In this document: positions 51,393 through 61,434 of the stretch, in pieces | How positions within the stretch are numbered: the first letter of the stretch is position 1 | How the letters are laid out: each line of letters opens with the position of its first letter | DNA from: Bradyrhizobium diazoefficiens | Lineage (GTDB): Bacteria > Pseudomonadota > Alphaproteobacteria > Rhizobiales > Xanthobacteraceae | Length of the DNA stretch: 64,000 nucleotides | NCBI RefSeq assembly: GCF_016612535.1 | Contig: NZ_JAENXS010000002.1 | Location: 496,001 to 560,000, forward strand | Direction of reading: 5' to 3' | The notes under the pieces: model-generated | Told to the model about the DNA's origin: nothing | Seen by the model: the letters and a program-made list of their open reading frames with translations, nothing else | Database searches by the model: none | Translations under genes and position numbers: made by a program

Positions 51393-53354
51393 GTGGCAGC
51401 GCGAGCTAAGAAAACCGCAAAGGCCAAGAGCAGCAAGAAGAAGGCTGCCAAGAAGGCCGTGAAGAAGACTGTGAAGGCGCTCGCGCGCAAAGCCGCCAAG
51501 ACGGTCAAGAAGACCAAGAAGGCTGCCGCCAAGAAAAGCGCGAAGAAGGGCACTGCGAAGGCGGTCAAGAAGGCCGGCAAGAAAGCTGCGAAGAAGCAAG
51601 TCGTCGCCAAGAAAGCCGCGACAAAGAAGGCCGCTAAAAAACCCGCCAAGGCTCCGACGATGAAGGCGGCCAAGAAGGCGATGGTGACCGCGCCCGCCGT
51701 GATCGCCGCGCCGACTCCGGTCGCCACGCCGCCGAAGGCCGTGAAGCTCAAAGTGTCGAAACCAAAGGTGCCGCCTGCGCCGAAGCCGGTGGCGCCCGCA
51801 GCTGTGCCGACGCGCGACAACGTCTTCTACATCACCACCGCGATCGCCTATCCCAACGGCAGCCCACATATCGGCCACGCCTACGAGGCGATCGCGACCG
51901 ATACGCTGGCGCGTTTCGCGCGGCTCGACGGCAAGGACGTGTTCTTCCTGACCGGCACCGACGAGCACGGTCAGAAAATGGTTCAGACTGCGGCCAATGA
52001 AAAGATGTCCGCCTCGGAGCTCGCCACCCGCAACGCCGGCCGCTTCAGGGAGATGGACGAGCGTCTGAACGTCTCGTTCGACCGCTTCATCCGCACCACC
52101 GAGGAACAGCACCATCGCTCCAGCCAGGAGATTTGGCGGCGCATGGCCGCCAATGGCGACATCTATGCCGATACCTACGCCGGTTGGTACTCGGTGCGTG
52201 ATGAAGCCTATTACGCCGAAGACGAGACGCGTCTGAACGACGAGGGCGTGCGACTCGGTCCGCAGGGTACGCCGGTCGAGTGGGTCGAGGAGAAAAGCTA
52301 TTTCTTCCGCCTGTCTGACTATCAGAGCAAGCTCCTGAAGCTCTACGAGGAGCACCCTGATTTCATCGGCCCGGACTCGCGTCGCAACGAGGTAGTGAGC
52401 TTCGTCAGGGGCGGTCTGCGCGATCTCTCGATCTCGCGCACCACCTTCGATTGGGGCGTAAAAGTGCCCGGCGACGAAGAGCACGTGATGTATGTCTGGG
52501 TCGACGCGCTGACCAACTACATCACCGGCGTCGGCTTCCCCGACGAAAGCGACAAGAACTGGCGCTACTGGCCGGCGGACGTGCATATCATCGGCAAGGA
52601 CATCATCCGCTTCCATGCCGTGTACTGGCCCGCCTTCCTGATGTCGGCCGGCATTCCCGTGCAGAAGCGCGTTTACGCCCACGGTTTCCTGTTCAACAGG
52701 GGGGAGAAGATGTCGAAGTCGATCGGCAATGTCGTCGATCCCTTCAACCTCGCCGACCAATATGGCGTCGACCAGATGCGCTACTTTTTCCTGCGCGAGG
52801 TGCCGTTCGGGCAGGACGGCAGCTACAATCACGAAGCTATCGTGGCGCGCATCAATGCCGACCTTGCCAACGACCTCGGCAATCTTGCGCAGCGCTCGCT
52901 GTCGATGATCGCCAAGCAGCTCGGCGGCGTGCTGCCGGAGCCCGCCGCGTTCAGCGACAACGACAAGGCCATGCTGGCGCAGGCCGACGGCATGATTGTC
53001 GCGTCACGCGAGGCGATGGCAACGCAGCAGATTCACCACTGGCTCAACGCCGTGTGGGCCGTGGTCGCGGAAGCCAACCGCTACTTTGCGGGCGAGGCGC
53101 CGTGGGCGCTGGCCAAGACCGATCCGGCACGCCAGAAGACGGTGCTCTATGTCACCGCTGAGGTCGTGCGCCAGATCGCGATCCTGGCCCAGCCGGCGAT
53201 GCCGACTGCATCTAGCCTGCTGCTCGACAGCCTCGGCATCCCCGCGGACGAGCGCAATTTTGCGATGCTTGGCGGCGCCAAGCGGATCGCACCCGGCTCG
53301 ACGCTGCCGGCGCCGACGCCGGCGTTCCCGCGCTACATCGAGCCGGCGACCTGA
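51393..53354 (+). CDS. metG: Methionyl-tRNA synthetase with Lys/Ala-rich N-terminal tail
   Basis: From about residue 142 the 653-residue protein is a normal class I Met[22 protein letters not shown] (HIGH motif), [10 protein letters not shown], and [15 protein letters not shown] (KMSKS). The catalytic core lacks the C-terminal tRNA-binding extension. The first ~110 residues are unusual: repeats of [14 protein letters not shown] and [11 protein letters not shown], histone H1-like, then a Pro/Val linker. GTG 51393 is supported by AAGGA seven bases upstream. The tail may bind nucleic acid (tRNA, ribosome) or be a localisation signal; it is part of the reading frame with no internal start that clearly fits better. 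Confidence 0.9.
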   Translation: MAARAKKTAKAKSSKKKAAKKAVKKTVKALARKAAKTVKKTKKAAAKKSAKKGTAKAVKKAGKKAAKKQVVAKKAATKKAAKKPAKAPTMKAAKKAMVTAPAVIAAPTPVATPPKAVKLKVSKPKVPPAPKPVAPAAVPTRDNVFYITTAIAYPNGSPHIGHAYEAIATDTLARFARLDGKDVFFLTGTDEHGQKMVQTAANEKMSASELATRNAGRFREMDERLNVSFDRFIRTTEEQHHRSSQEIWRRMAANGDIYADTYAGWYSVRDEAYYAEDETRLNDEGVRLGPQGTPVEWVEEKSYFFRLSDYQSKLLKLYEEHPDFIGPDSRRNEVVSFVRGGLRDLSISRTTFDWGVKVPGDEEHVMYVWVDALTNYITGVGFPDESDKNWRYWPADVHIIGKDIIRFHAVYWPAFLMSAGIPVQKRVYAHGFLFNRGEKMSKSIGNVVDPFNLADQYGVDQMRYFFLREVPFGQDGSYNHEAIVARINADLANDLGNLAQRSLSMIAKQLGGVLPEPAAFSDNDKAMLAQADGMIVASREAMATQQIHHWLNAVWAVVAEANRYFAGEAPWALAKTDPARQKTVLYVTAEVVRQIAILAQPAMPTASSLLLDSLGIPADERNFAMLGGAKRIAPGSTLPAPTPAFPRYIEPAT

Positions 53355-53366
53355 GGCGTTCGTACG

Positions 53367-54143
53367 ATGCTGGTCGACAGTCACTGCCATCTGGATTTTC
53401 CGGATTTTGCGGAGGATCTCGACGGAATCGTGTCGCGCGCGCGGGGGGCGGGCCTCACGCGCATGGTCACGATCTCGACGCGGGTGCGAAAGCTCGATCA
53501 GCTTCTCGCCATCGCCGAGCGCTACGACGACGTCTATTGCTCGGTCGGCACCCATCCGCACAACGCGGATGAGGAAGACGGCATTTCGCCGGACGAGCTG
53601 ATCGCGCTGACGCAGCATCCGAAGGTCGTCGCGCTCGGCGAGGCCGGGCTCGATTATTTCTACGACGACGGCTCGCCGGAGGCGCAGGCGAGGGGCTTTC
53701 GCGCCCATATCGCGGCGGCGCGCGCCACAGGCCTGCCGCTGGTGATCCACACCCGCGAGGCGGATGAGGATTGCAGCCGCATCCTGGAGGAGGAGGCGGC
53801 GAAGGGATCGTTTCGTGCCGTGCTGCATTGTTACACCGGCGGGCGCGAGCTGGCGCTGAAGGCGGTGTCGCTCGGGCTCTATATCGGCTTCACGGGCATC
53901 CTGACCTTCAAGAAGTCGGATGCCTTGCGTGCGCTCGCGGCCGAATTGCCGGCAGATCGTATTCTGGTTGAAACAGACTCGCCCTACCTTGCGCCGGGCA
54001 AGTTCCGGGGCAAACGCAACGAGCCGGCCTATGTGGTCGAGGTCGCCAAGGTGCTGGCCGAAACGCGCGGTGTGTCGCTCGAGGAGATTTCACGCCAGAC
54101 CAGCGAAAACTTCTTCCGCCTGTTCTCCAAGGTGAAAGCTTGA
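53367..54143 (+). CDS. TatD-family metal-dependent DNase (YcfH-like)
   Basis: The 258-residue protein begins MLVDSHCHLDFPDFAEDLDG (metal-binding HxH), with VGTHPHNADE, ALGEAGLDYFYDD, VIHTREADED, LHCYTGG and ETDSPYLAP, the complete TatD/YcfH metal and catalytic motifs. It is a two-metal nuclease or deacylase-type hydrolase; YcfH also acts on D-aminoacyl-tRNA-like substrates in some species. It follows metG by 12 bases, the usual neighbour. Confidence 0.88.
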   Translation: MLVDSHCHLDFPDFAEDLDGIVSRARGAGLTRMVTISTRVRKLDQLLAIAERYDDVYCSVGTHPHNADEEDGISPDELIALTQHPKVVALGEAGLDYFYDDGSPEAQARGFRAHIAAARATGLPLVIHTREADEDCSRILEEEAAKGSFRAVLHCYTGGRELALKAVSLGLYIGFTGILTFKKSDALRALAAELPADRILVETDSPYLAPGKFRGKRNEPAYVVEVAKVLAETRGVSLEEISRQTSENFFRLFSKVKA

Positions 54144-54156
54144 GGTTGAAAGCCGC

Positions 54157-54954
54157 ATGACGCTGACGCTGACGATCCTGGGCTGCGGCTCCTCCGCCGG
54201 CGTGCCCCGCCCGGCGCTGGGCTGGGGCGCCTGCGATCCCAACAATCCCAAAAACCGCCGTCGCCGCTGCTCACTGCTGGTCGAACAGACATCAGGCCAT
54301 GGCACCACGCGCATCGTGATCGACACCTCGCCGGATTTGCGCGAACAGCTGATCTCGACCGATGTCGACCATATCGACGCGGTGTTCCTGACGCATGAGC
54401 ATGCCGACCAGACCCACGGCATGGACGATCTGCGCTCGGTCGTGATCCACATGCGCAAGCGCATCCCGGTCTATTTCAACCAGTCGACCGCCAAGGACAT
54501 CATGGCGCGGTTCTCCTATTGCTTCATCTCGCCGGAGGGCAGCGACTATCCGCCGATCCTCACCCGGCATTCGATCGAGGCCGGCCACAGCCAGACCATC
54601 AGCGGCAAGGGCGGCGAGGTGACGATGACCGCGTTCCTGGTCCAGCACGGCCAGATCCCTGCGCTCGGCTATCGCATCGGCAATGCCGCTTACACGCCCG
54701 ATCTCAACGACATCCCGCGCGAGAGCTGGGGTGCCCTTGAAAACCTCGACCTCTGGATCGTCGACGGCCTGCGCTACACCGGCCATCCCAGCCATTTCAG
54801 CATCAATGACGCGCTGTCCTGGATCGAACGCTTCAAGCCGAAGCGCGCCGTCATCACCAACATGACCGCCGATGTCGATTACGAGGTGATCCGGCAATCA
54901 TTGCCCGCAGGCGTGGTGCCGGCCTATGACGGGCTGCGGCTCGACACGGTGTAA
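54157..54954 (+). CDS. MBL-fold metallo-hydrolase (PhnP-like)
   Basis: A 265-residue metallo-beta-lactamase-fold protein: LGCGSSAGVPRPALGWG (start), DTSPDLREQLI, THEHADQTHGMDDLR (HxHxDH), then HGQIPALGYRIGNAAYTPD and VDGLRYTGHPSHFSIND. The arrangement fits PhnP-like phosphodiesterases. It follows the tatD gene by 13 bases and is the last gene of the operon starting at dacC or tmk. The role in this operon is unknown. Confidence 0.85.
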   Translation: MTLTLTILGCGSSAGVPRPALGWGACDPNNPKNRRRRCSLLVEQTSGHGTTRIVIDTSPDLREQLISTDVDHIDAVFLTHEHADQTHGMDDLRSVVIHMRKRIPVYFNQSTAKDIMARFSYCFISPEGSDYPPILTRHSIEAGHSQTISGKGGEVTMTAFLVQHGQIPALGYRIGNAAYTPDLNDIPRESWGALENLDLWIVDGLRYTGHPSHFSINDALSWIERFKPKRAVITNMTADVDYEVIRQSLPAGVVPAYDGLRLDTV

Positions 54955-55112
54955 AAGTACCCGAAGCCTCCGGCCCAGACCGGCATGGTCCTTGCCTGCA
55001 TGGACGCGATCGTGTTGGTCTAACGTCTCAAAGACAGGCGCGGGACGGCAGCGATAATCAGCCAGCACCGACGGGTTCGCAAGTCGTCTGGTTTGGACCG
55101 CGTGGCGTGAGG

Positions 55113-55712
55113 ATGGGGGCCGTATTGGCGGAGCATAACGATGAGGTAGCGGCGCCGGGCTTGCTCCGGAGCGCTCTCGACTTTCTCTACCTCGGCGCTG
55201 GCTACGCGGCGGGCGCGTTCCTCGTTGCGATCTTCGCGATCATGATGGTGATGTCTGTCGGTCGGCAATTCGCCATCAACATTCCGGCCGGCGACGATTT
55301 CGCGTCCTGGTGCATGGCTGCGATGGCCTTTCTCGGCCTCGCGCACACATTCAAGCGCGGAGAAATGATCCGCGTCGGCCTCCTGCTCGAGCGTTTGCAT
55401 GGCAGGGCCAGGCAGTGTGCCGAGATCGTGGCGCTCGGCATCGCGACAGCCTTCATTCTCTACTTCACCCGATATGCAATGCAGATGGCCTACGACTCCT
55501 GGCGCTTTCACGACGTGGCACAAGGCGTCGTTGCCGTTCCTCTCTGGATTCCGCAGCTGGGCTTTGCCGGCGGCCTCGTGATCCTGGGGATCGCGGTCAT
55601 GGATGAAATGGTCAATGTCCTGCGCGGTCGTCGGCCGAGCTACGAGAAGGGGTCGCCGGAGGAAACGCCGGACGAGTTCATCGAGCGCATCTCGCAGGGC
55701 GGCGGGGGCTGA
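55113..55712 (+). CDS. TRAP transporter small permease (DctQ)
   Basis: The 199-residue product has four predicted membrane helices (LYLGAGYAAGAFLVAIFAIM first), the conserved CMAAMAFLGLAHTFKRGEMIRV segment and a charged C-terminal tail. It is the small membrane subunit of a TRAP importer, driven by sodium or proton gradients. ATG 55113 is chosen; GTG 55107 and TTG 55125 are alternatives. It is 2 bases from the large subunit. Confidence 0.85.
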   Translation: MGAVLAEHNDEVAAPGLLRSALDFLYLGAGYAAGAFLVAIFAIMMVMSVGRQFAINIPAGDDFASWCMAAMAFLGLAHTFKRGEMIRVGLLLERLHGRARQCAEIVALGIATAFILYFTRYAMQMAYDSWRFHDVAQGVVAVPLWIPQLGFAGGLVILGIAVMDEMVNVLRGRRPSYEKGSPEETPDEFIERISQGGGG

Positions 55713-55714
55713 GG

Positions 55715-57028
55715 ATGGCCAGTCTCGGCATGATCGAACTATCGTTCATTCTGCTCGGTGTCATGATCCTGCTGCTGGCGAGCGGCGTCTGGATCGCGGT
55801 CTCGCTTGGGCTCGTCGGCTTCGTGGCGATGGCGCTGACCACGAGCCTGCCGCTCGGGAGCGTGCTCGCGACGACGACCTGGAGCGCGAGTGCGTCGTGG
55901 ACCCTCGCGGCGTTGCCGCTGTTCATCTGGATGGGCGAGATCCTGTTTCGCACCAGGCTGTCAGAAGAGATGTTCCGCGGCCTGTCGCCCTGGGTGCAAT
56001 GGTTGCCCGGACGGCTGACTCATGTGAACGTCATCGGCTGCGGCATCTTTGCTGCCGTATCCGGCTCTTCGGCCGCGACCTGTGCGACCATCGGCAAGAT
56101 CGCGTTGCCCGAGCTCGACAAGCGCGGCTACGACAAGGGCCTCAGCCTCGGCTCGCTGGCGGGATCCGGCACGCTCGGCCTGCTGATTCCGCCGTCAATT
56201 CCGATGGTGGTGTATGCGGTCACGGCGAACGTTTCCGTATTGCAGGTGTTCCTCGGCGGCTTCCTGCCCGGCGTGCTCGTCATGGTGCTCTATTCCGGCT
56301 ACATCATCATCTGGTCGCTGCTGAATCCTGCGAAAGTCCCGCCGCGCGACCCGCCGATGCCGTTCGGGCAGAAGCTGCGCGAGTCGGCCAAGCTTGCCCC
56401 GTGCCTGCTGCTGATCCTCGCGGTCTTCCTCTCGCTGGTGCTCGGTTTTGCGACCGCGACCGAATGTGCAGCATGGGGCGTCTCCGGCGCGCTGATCCTG
56501 GCATGGTGGAGCGGCACGCTGACGCGCAAAAATTTTCTCGAGAGCGTGATGAGCGCGACTCGGCTGACCTGTATGATCATGCTGATCCTGGCAGGGGCCG
56601 CCTACACCACAGCCGCGATGGCCTATACCGGCATTCCGGCGGCGCTCGCCACCTGGGTCCAGGGGCAGCAGCTCACGCCAGGCATGCTCGCGCTCTACCT
56701 GAGCGTCATGTACATTATCCTTGGATGCCTGATCGATGGCATCTCGATGATCGTGCTGACCGCCGTCATCGTGTTGCCGATGGTCAAGCAGGCCGGGCTC
56801 GATCTCGTCTGGTTCGGCGTCTACCTCATCATCCATGTCGAGATGGCGCAGATCACGCCGCCGGTTGGCTTCAACCTGTTCGTGCTGCAAAACATGAGCG
56901 GTCGCGATACCCTGACCGTCGCGCGAGCGGCGTTCCCTTTCTTTGTGATGCTGCTGGCCGCCGTGTTTATCATCACCGAATACCCGCAGATCGTGCTGCT
57001 TCTACCCAAGCTCGCTTTCCCCGACTGA
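55715..57028 (+). CDS. TRAP transporter large permease (DctM)
   Basis: A 437-residue protein with about twelve membrane helices and the DctM signatures GIFAAVSGSSAATCATIGK and GSLAGSGTLGLLIPPSIPMV, and ITPPVGFNLFVLQNM near the end. It forms the transport pathway with DctQ and receives ligand from the periplasmic DctP. Ligands of TRAP systems are usually carboxylates or sugar acids; not determinable here. Confidence 0.9.
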   Translation: MASLGMIELSFILLGVMILLLASGVWIAVSLGLVGFVAMALTTSLPLGSVLATTTWSASASWTLAALPLFIWMGEILFRTRLSEEMFRGLSPWVQWLPGRLTHVNVIGCGIFAAVSGSSAATCATIGKIALPELDKRGYDKGLSLGSLAGSGTLGLLIPPSIPMVVYAVTANVSVLQVFLGGFLPGVLVMVLYSGYIIIWSLLNPAKVPPRDPPMPFGQKLRESAKLAPCLLLILAVFLSLVLGFATATECAAWGVSGALILAWWSGTLTRKNFLESVMSATRLTCMIMLILAGAAYTTAAMAYTGIPAALATWVQGQQLTPGMLALYLSVMYIILGCLIDGISMIVLTAVIVLPMVKQAGLDLVWFGVYLIIHVEMAQITPPVGFNLFVLQNMSGRDTLTVARAAFPFFVMLLAAVFIITEYPQIVLLLPKLAFPD

Positions 57029-57068
57029 TCGCGTCAGGTTTTTCCGCTTTACCGTGAGGAGAAGTTCG

Positions 57069-58046
57069 ATGAAGTCTCGTTTGTTGCTCTCAGGACTAAT
57101 TGCCGGAGCGGTGCTGGCCGCCACGCCTGCCTTGGCCCAGACCAAATGGAATTTGCCGGCAGCGTACCCCGCCGACAATCCTCACTCGGAAAATCTGGTC
57201 GCTTTTGCGAGGGACGTCGAGGCTGCAACGTCCGGCAAGCTCCTGATCACCGTTCATCCGAATGCCTCGCTGTTCAAGGCGCCCGACATCAAGCGTGCGG
57301 TGGCGACGGGGCAGGCGCAAATGGGCGAATTGCTGCTCTCGGTCCACGAAAATGAGGATCCGATATTCGGAATCGACGTCGTGCCGTTTCTTGCGACCAG
57401 CTTCCCGCAAGCGATGAAACTGTATCAGGCGTCGAAACCCCTGATCGCGAAGAAGCTGGATGCGCAGGGGCTGAAGCTGTTGTTCGCGGTGCCGTGGGCG
57501 CCGCAGGGCGTCTACGTCAACAAGCCGCTCGCCTCGATCGAGGACATGAAGGGCCTGAAATGGCGCGCCTACAATGTCGGAACCGCGCGTATCGGCGACC
57601 TCGTCGGCGCCCAGTCGGTTACGATCCAGGCTGCCGAACTGCCGCAAGCGCTCGCCACCGGCGTGGTGAATTCGTTCATGTCGTCGGGTGGCACGGGCTA
57701 CGATTCGAAAGCCTGGGAGTCGCTGAAATATTTCTACGACGTGCAGGCCTGGATCCCGAAGGACTATACTTTCGTGAACAAGGCGGCGTTCGAGGCACTC
57801 GACAAGCCTGCCCAGGAAGCCATTCTCAAGGCCGCCGCCACGGCCGAAACGCGCGGCTGGAAGGCCTGGGAGGAAAAGGCCAACTGGTACATCGATCAAC
57901 TCAAGGCCAAGGGCATGACGGTCGAGCCGCCGAGCCCGGCGCTGAAGGCCGGCTTCGAGAAGATCGGTCAGCAGCTCACCGCCGACTGGCTCAAAAAGGC
58001 TGGCGCAGACGGCCAGGCGGTGATCGACGCTTACAAGAAGATGTGA
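57069..58046 (+). CDS. TRAP transporter solute-binding protein (DctP)
   Basis: The 325-residue protein has a signal peptide (RLLLSGLIAGAVLAATPALA), then TRAP-type binding motifs: AAYPADNPHSENLVAFARDV, FPQAMKLY, and the conserved Arg in MKGLKWRAYN that pairs with the ligand carboxylate. It captures the solute in the periplasm for the DctQM permease encoded just upstream. GAGGAGAAG precedes ATG 57069. A terminator follows. Confidence 0.9.
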   Translation: MKSRLLLSGLIAGAVLAATPALAQTKWNLPAAYPADNPHSENLVAFARDVEAATSGKLLITVHPNASLFKAPDIKRAVATGQAQMGELLLSVHENEDPIFGIDVVPFLATSFPQAMKLYQASKPLIAKKLDAQGLKLLFAVPWAPQGVYVNKPLASIEDMKGLKWRAYNVGTARIGDLVGAQSVTIQAAELPQALATGVVNSFMSSGGTGYDSKAWESLKYFYDVQAWIPKDYTFVNKAAFEALDKPAQEAILKAAATAETRGWKAWEEKANWYIDQLKAKGMTVEPPSPALKAGFEKIGQQLTADWLKKAGADGQAVIDAYKKM

Positions 58047-58070
58047 TGGGGAGATCGCGGCACGAACGGG

Positions 58071-58092
58071 TGAGGGCGCTCGGGCGCCCTCA
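58071..58092. terminator. Terminator between convergent genes
   Basis: TGAGGGCGC and GCGCCCTCA form a perfect 9-bp stem around TCGG, 25 bases after the dctP stop and 18 bases before the end of the autotransporter gene; it can serve both. Confidence 0.7.
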
Positions 58093-58109
58093 TCTATCGA
58101 TGCTGATGA

Positions 58110-59534
58110 TCACCAAGCGTAGCGCACCACGGCTTTGCCTGTGTAGGCGCGCACCAGGCTCGACAGCTCGCTGTCGAGGTTCGCACTGGCGGACCAGCCG
58201 TTGATGCCGCGCAGCTCGAATGCAACGCCTGTCAGCGCCGAGTTCGGCGCAAGCGCCGTGCTGCCGATCACGAAGCCCTGACCGGATCCCTGGCCGGAGA
58301 TCGCCTGGAACACCGCCGGCATCGACTGCGTCGCGCTGAAATCATGCGCCCAGGCGAAACGCCCACGCAGATCGAAGAGGCCGCCAGCCAGCACGAAGGA
58401 CGTGCTCGTACGCAGGCCGAGCTCGCTGCGGCCGTCGGCAAAGCTGTTGCTGCCGGATGGCGCCGCGGATGGATCGGCGGCATAAGCCGGCTGGCCAGCA
58501 CTGGCGGCGAGGCGAAACATGGTGACCTGGCCGGCCGCATAAGGCGTGATGCCGAGCCACGGCGTCCCAATGCGGTAGCCACTCTCGATGCGGCCGGAAT
58601 AGGCATTGGCGTTGATGGCGGCGCCGAACTGATCGCTACCGGCCGGCGTCGCCTGACGGTCGCTGGTGATGGCCTGCCAGCCATAGGCCAGCGCCGTCGC
58701 GACATAGGCCGCGCCGATGGAATGCCTGACGAAGCTGCCTGCCTGGAACAGGTCGGAGCGGCCGCTGGAGAAATTATTGGCAAAGCCGGTGCCGCCACCG
58801 GCAAGGGCAAAGCCGATCTGCGTCTGCGGTGAGAGCGAGTAATCGGCGCCGACGGCGGTGGCGAAGCTGCGTGCGGACGAGCCCGCGCCGTCGGTCGCTG
58901 TCTGCGAGCCGCCAAAGCCCGCGGCCCAGATGCTCCAGTGCGGGGCCGCGAGCGATGGCTTGCCGTAGATCGCCTCGTAGGCTTGGCGCCCGATGCCGCC
59001 ATGCGTGCGGTCGTTGCCGAGATCAGCATAGGCCGAGAGCTCGGCGTCGAACTCGGGCTGGCCGATGCCGCGACCGTCGATGGCGGGATCGAGCAGAGTC
59101 TGCGTGAACTGCGTCATCGCCAGGAATGTGGCTTGCGCCGTTTCAGTCTGCGACGCGGCCGCGGAGTCGCCGCCAAAGGCCTGGCGCATGCCGGACCTGG
59201 CCGCGCCGGCGAGACCCGGCGGCTCACCGTTCCAGCCATAGTTCGGCTGCATCCCCGGGCCGCCGCTATTGCCGTAGCCGTACGGCGCGCCGCCAAAACC
59301 CGGTGACTGCTGCGGCGCGCCGAACGTTGGGCCGCCCATGCTGAAGCCAAAGTTGCTGCCGCCACCAAAATTGGCGAAGCCGCCGCCCGGCGCGTTCGGA
59401 CCGGGATAGCCAAAATTTTCGGAAGCTGCGAAGGCGCCTAATTCGCGCATGACCTGCGCATCCGCCGCGCGCGGCAGCAGCAATCCGGCCGTCAATAGCA
59501 GCAGCGCCAGACGCGCACGCACATCTGTGCTCAC
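58110..59534 (-). CDS. Autotransporter beta-barrel protein with short Gly-rich passenger
   Basis: The 474-residue protein has a signal peptide (LALLLLTAGLLLPRAADA), a Gly/Asn/Phe-rich segment (about 40-115; FANFGGGSNFGFSMGGP), and a C-terminal autotransporter-type barrel (about 195-474) with strands such as HWSIWAAGFGGSQTATDGAG and a final aromatic strand ending VVRYAW, which fits the BAM recognition signal. There is little or no passenger domain. GTG 59534 is the start. It likely sits in the outer membrane as a barrel with a small exposed or plug segment. Confidence 0.75.
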   Translation of the reverse strand: MSTDVRARLALLLLTAGLLLPRAADAQVMRELGAFAASENFGYPGPNAPGGGFANFGGGSNFGFSMGGPTFGAPQQSPGFGGAPYGYGNSGGPGMQPNYGWNGEPPGLAGAARSGMRQAFGGDSAAASQTETAQATFLAMTQFTQTLLDPAIDGRGIGQPEFDAELSAYADLGNDRTHGGIGRQAYEAIYGKPSLAAPHWSIWAAGFGGSQTATDGAGSSARSFATAVGADYSLSPQTQIGFALAGGGTGFANNFSSGRSDLFQAGSFVRHSIGAAYVATALAYGWQAITSDRQATPAGSDQFGAAINANAYSGRIESGYRIGTPWLGITPYAAGQVTMFRLAASAGQPAYAADPSAAPSGSNSFADGRSELGLRTSTSFVLAGGLFDLRGRFAWAHDFSATQSMPAVFQAISGQGSGQGFVIGSTALAPNSALTGVAFELRGINGWSASANLDSELSSLVRAYTGKAVVRYAW

Positions 59535-59766
59535 GACACCAACCGCATGAAGCGCCCCAACCGCGCCGGTCGCCGGCCGCGCAGCCTGCGCGGCGAATCA
59601 GGTGGAATCAGCGAATCCGACGGGAGAGAAACGTAAATGCGTCTCTAACGTTTTCCAATCTTTTCCTGTCGTGTCTCGATGTCGTCGAACATGCAAAATC
59701 GGTTTCGGGACAACACCGCAGCGAGACAGCGCATGTTTCTACATGTGTCTGAGGCCGGAACGCGCC

Positions 59767-61416
59767 TCAGGCCGTGATCGCCTTGACCGATCCGACCTCG
59801 TTGCGCAGCAGGAATTTCTGGATCTTTCCTGTCGACGTCTTCGGGATCGGCCCGAACACGACGGCCTTCGGCGTCTTGAATCCGCTCATATGCGTGCGGC
59901 AGAAGGCGATGATGTCGGCCTCGCTCGCGCTGGCGCCGTCCTTCAATTCGACGAAGGCGCAGGGCACCTCGCCCCATTTCGGATCTGGCTTTGCCACGAC
60001 CGCCGCGAACAGCACGGCGGGATGCTTGTAGAGGATGTCCTCGACCTCCACGGAGGAAATGTTCTCGCCGCCGGAGATGATGATGTCCTTGGAGCGATCC
60101 TTAATGGTGACGTAGCCGTGCGCGTCGAGCACGCCGAGATCGCCGGTGTGAAACCAGCCGCCCTCGAAGGCTTCTTTCGTCGCCCTCTCGTTCTTGAGGT
60201 AGCCCTTCATCACGATGTTGCCGCGGAACATGACCTCGCCGATGGTCTCGCCATCGCGCGGCACTTGCCTCATGGTCTGCGGATCGATGACGGTGACGTC
60301 TTCCTCGAGCGGGTAGGGCACGCCCTGCCGGCGCTTCATCCGCGCTCGCTCGGCGGCGGGAAGCTCGTCCCAGCCGGGCTGCTCGGCGCAGACGGAGGCG
60401 GGGCCGTAGACCTCGGTCAGGCCATAGACGTGCGTGAGCTTGATGCCGATGTTTTCGGCGCCTTCGAGCACCGCGACCGGTGGCGCCGCACCTGCGATCA
60501 GGCCGACCACGCGGCGAGCCGCGCTACCCTTCGGCGCATCGGGCGCGTTGATCAGCGTGTTGTAGACGATCGGCGCGCCGCACATGTGGGTGACGCCGTG
60601 CTGCTTGATCAGATCGAAAATTTTGGTCGGCTCAACCTTGCGCAGGCAGACATTGACGCCCGCGGCCGCCGCGAGGGTCCAGGGAAAACACCAGCCGTTG
60701 CAGTGGAACATCGGCAAGGTCCAGAGATAGACCGGATGCTGGCCGAGTTGGCCTGCGAGAATGTTGCTGATGGCGTTCAGATACGCGCCGCGATGATGGG
60801 TGACGACGCCCTTGGGATTGCCGGTCGTGCCCGAGGTGTAGCTCAGAGCGATCGCATCCCATTCGTCCTTTGGCGGGATCGCCGCAAAATTCGGATCGCC
60901 TTGCGCGACGGCGGCTTCGTACTCGATCTCGCCGATGCGCTTGCCGCCCTTGAAGGTGGTATCATCGACGTCGATCACGAACGGCTTTGGCCCGCTCATC
61001 TGCGCCAGCGCATCGGTGATCACGCCGGAAAATTCGGGATCGACCAGGATGATTTTTGCGCCGCCATGATCGAGCTGGAATGCGATCGAGGGCGCATCGA
61101 GGCGGATGTTGAGCGCGTTGAGCACGGCGCCGGTCATGGGAACGGCAAAGTGTGCCTCGTTCATCGCCGGGATGTTCGGCAGCATCGCCGCCACGGTATC
61201 GCCGACGCCGATGCCCCTGCCGGCGAGATAAGAGGCAAAGCGCTTGCAGCGCTCATGCGTCTGCCGCCACGTGAAGCTGCGGCCCTCATAGACCGTGCTG
61301 ACGTGATCGGGATAGACCGCGGCGCTGCGAGCGAGGAAGCTCAGCGGGCTCAGCGGAACGTAGTTGGCGGGGGTCTTGCCGAGGCCGATGTCGTACTGGT
61401 TCTGCCGGTCACTCAT
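59767..61416 (-). CDS. Acyl-CoA synthetase (AMP-binding)
   Basis: The 549-residue ligase has A3 motif SYTSGTTGNPKGVVTHHR, GAAPPVAVLEG, YGLTEVYGP (A5), TGDLGVLDAHGYVTIKDRSKD (A7-A8) and the Lys in PKTSTGKIQKF (A10). It activates a carboxylic acid with ATP and CoA. The closest functional class (medium-chain, aromatic or methylthiopropionate) cannot be chosen. ATG 61416 has AAGGAG seven bases upstream; it follows a TRAP permease gene by 18 bases, suggesting that the imported carboxylate is activated to its CoA ester. Confidence 0.87.
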   Translation of the reverse strand: MSDRQNQYDIGLGKTPANYVPLSPLSFLARSAAVYPDHVSTVYEGRSFTWRQTHERCKRFASYLAGRGIGVGDTVAAMLPNIPAMNEAHFAVPMTGAVLNALNIRLDAPSIAFQLDHGGAKIILVDPEFSGVITDALAQMSGPKPFVIDVDDTTFKGGKRIGEIEYEAAVAQGDPNFAAIPPKDEWDAIALSYTSGTTGNPKGVVTHHRGAYLNAISNILAGQLGQHPVYLWTLPMFHCNGWCFPWTLAAAAGVNVCLRKVEPTKIFDLIKQHGVTHMCGAPIVYNTLINAPDAPKGSAARRVVGLIAGAAPPVAVLEGAENIGIKLTHVYGLTEVYGPASVCAEQPGWDELPAAERARMKRRQGVPYPLEEDVTVIDPQTMRQVPRDGETIGEVMFRGNIVMKGYLKNERATKEAFEGGWFHTGDLGVLDAHGYVTIKDRSKDIIISGGENISSVEVEDILYKHPAVLFAAVVAKPDPKWGEVPCAFVELKDGASASEADIIAFCRTHMSGFKTPKAVVFGPIPKTSTGKIQKFLLRNEVGSVKAITA

Positions 61417-61434
61417 CGACATTCTCCTTCGCGC

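Noticed and set aside
51420..51700. DNA-level tandem repeat in metG
   Set aside because: The repetition is of Lys and Ala codons within the reading frame with varying codons and spacing, so it is a protein feature rather than a satellite repeat.
51348..52832. Frame opposite metG
   Set aside because: Antisense shadow of MetRS; the hydrophobic-looking part comes from reverse-reading the Lys/Ala repeats.
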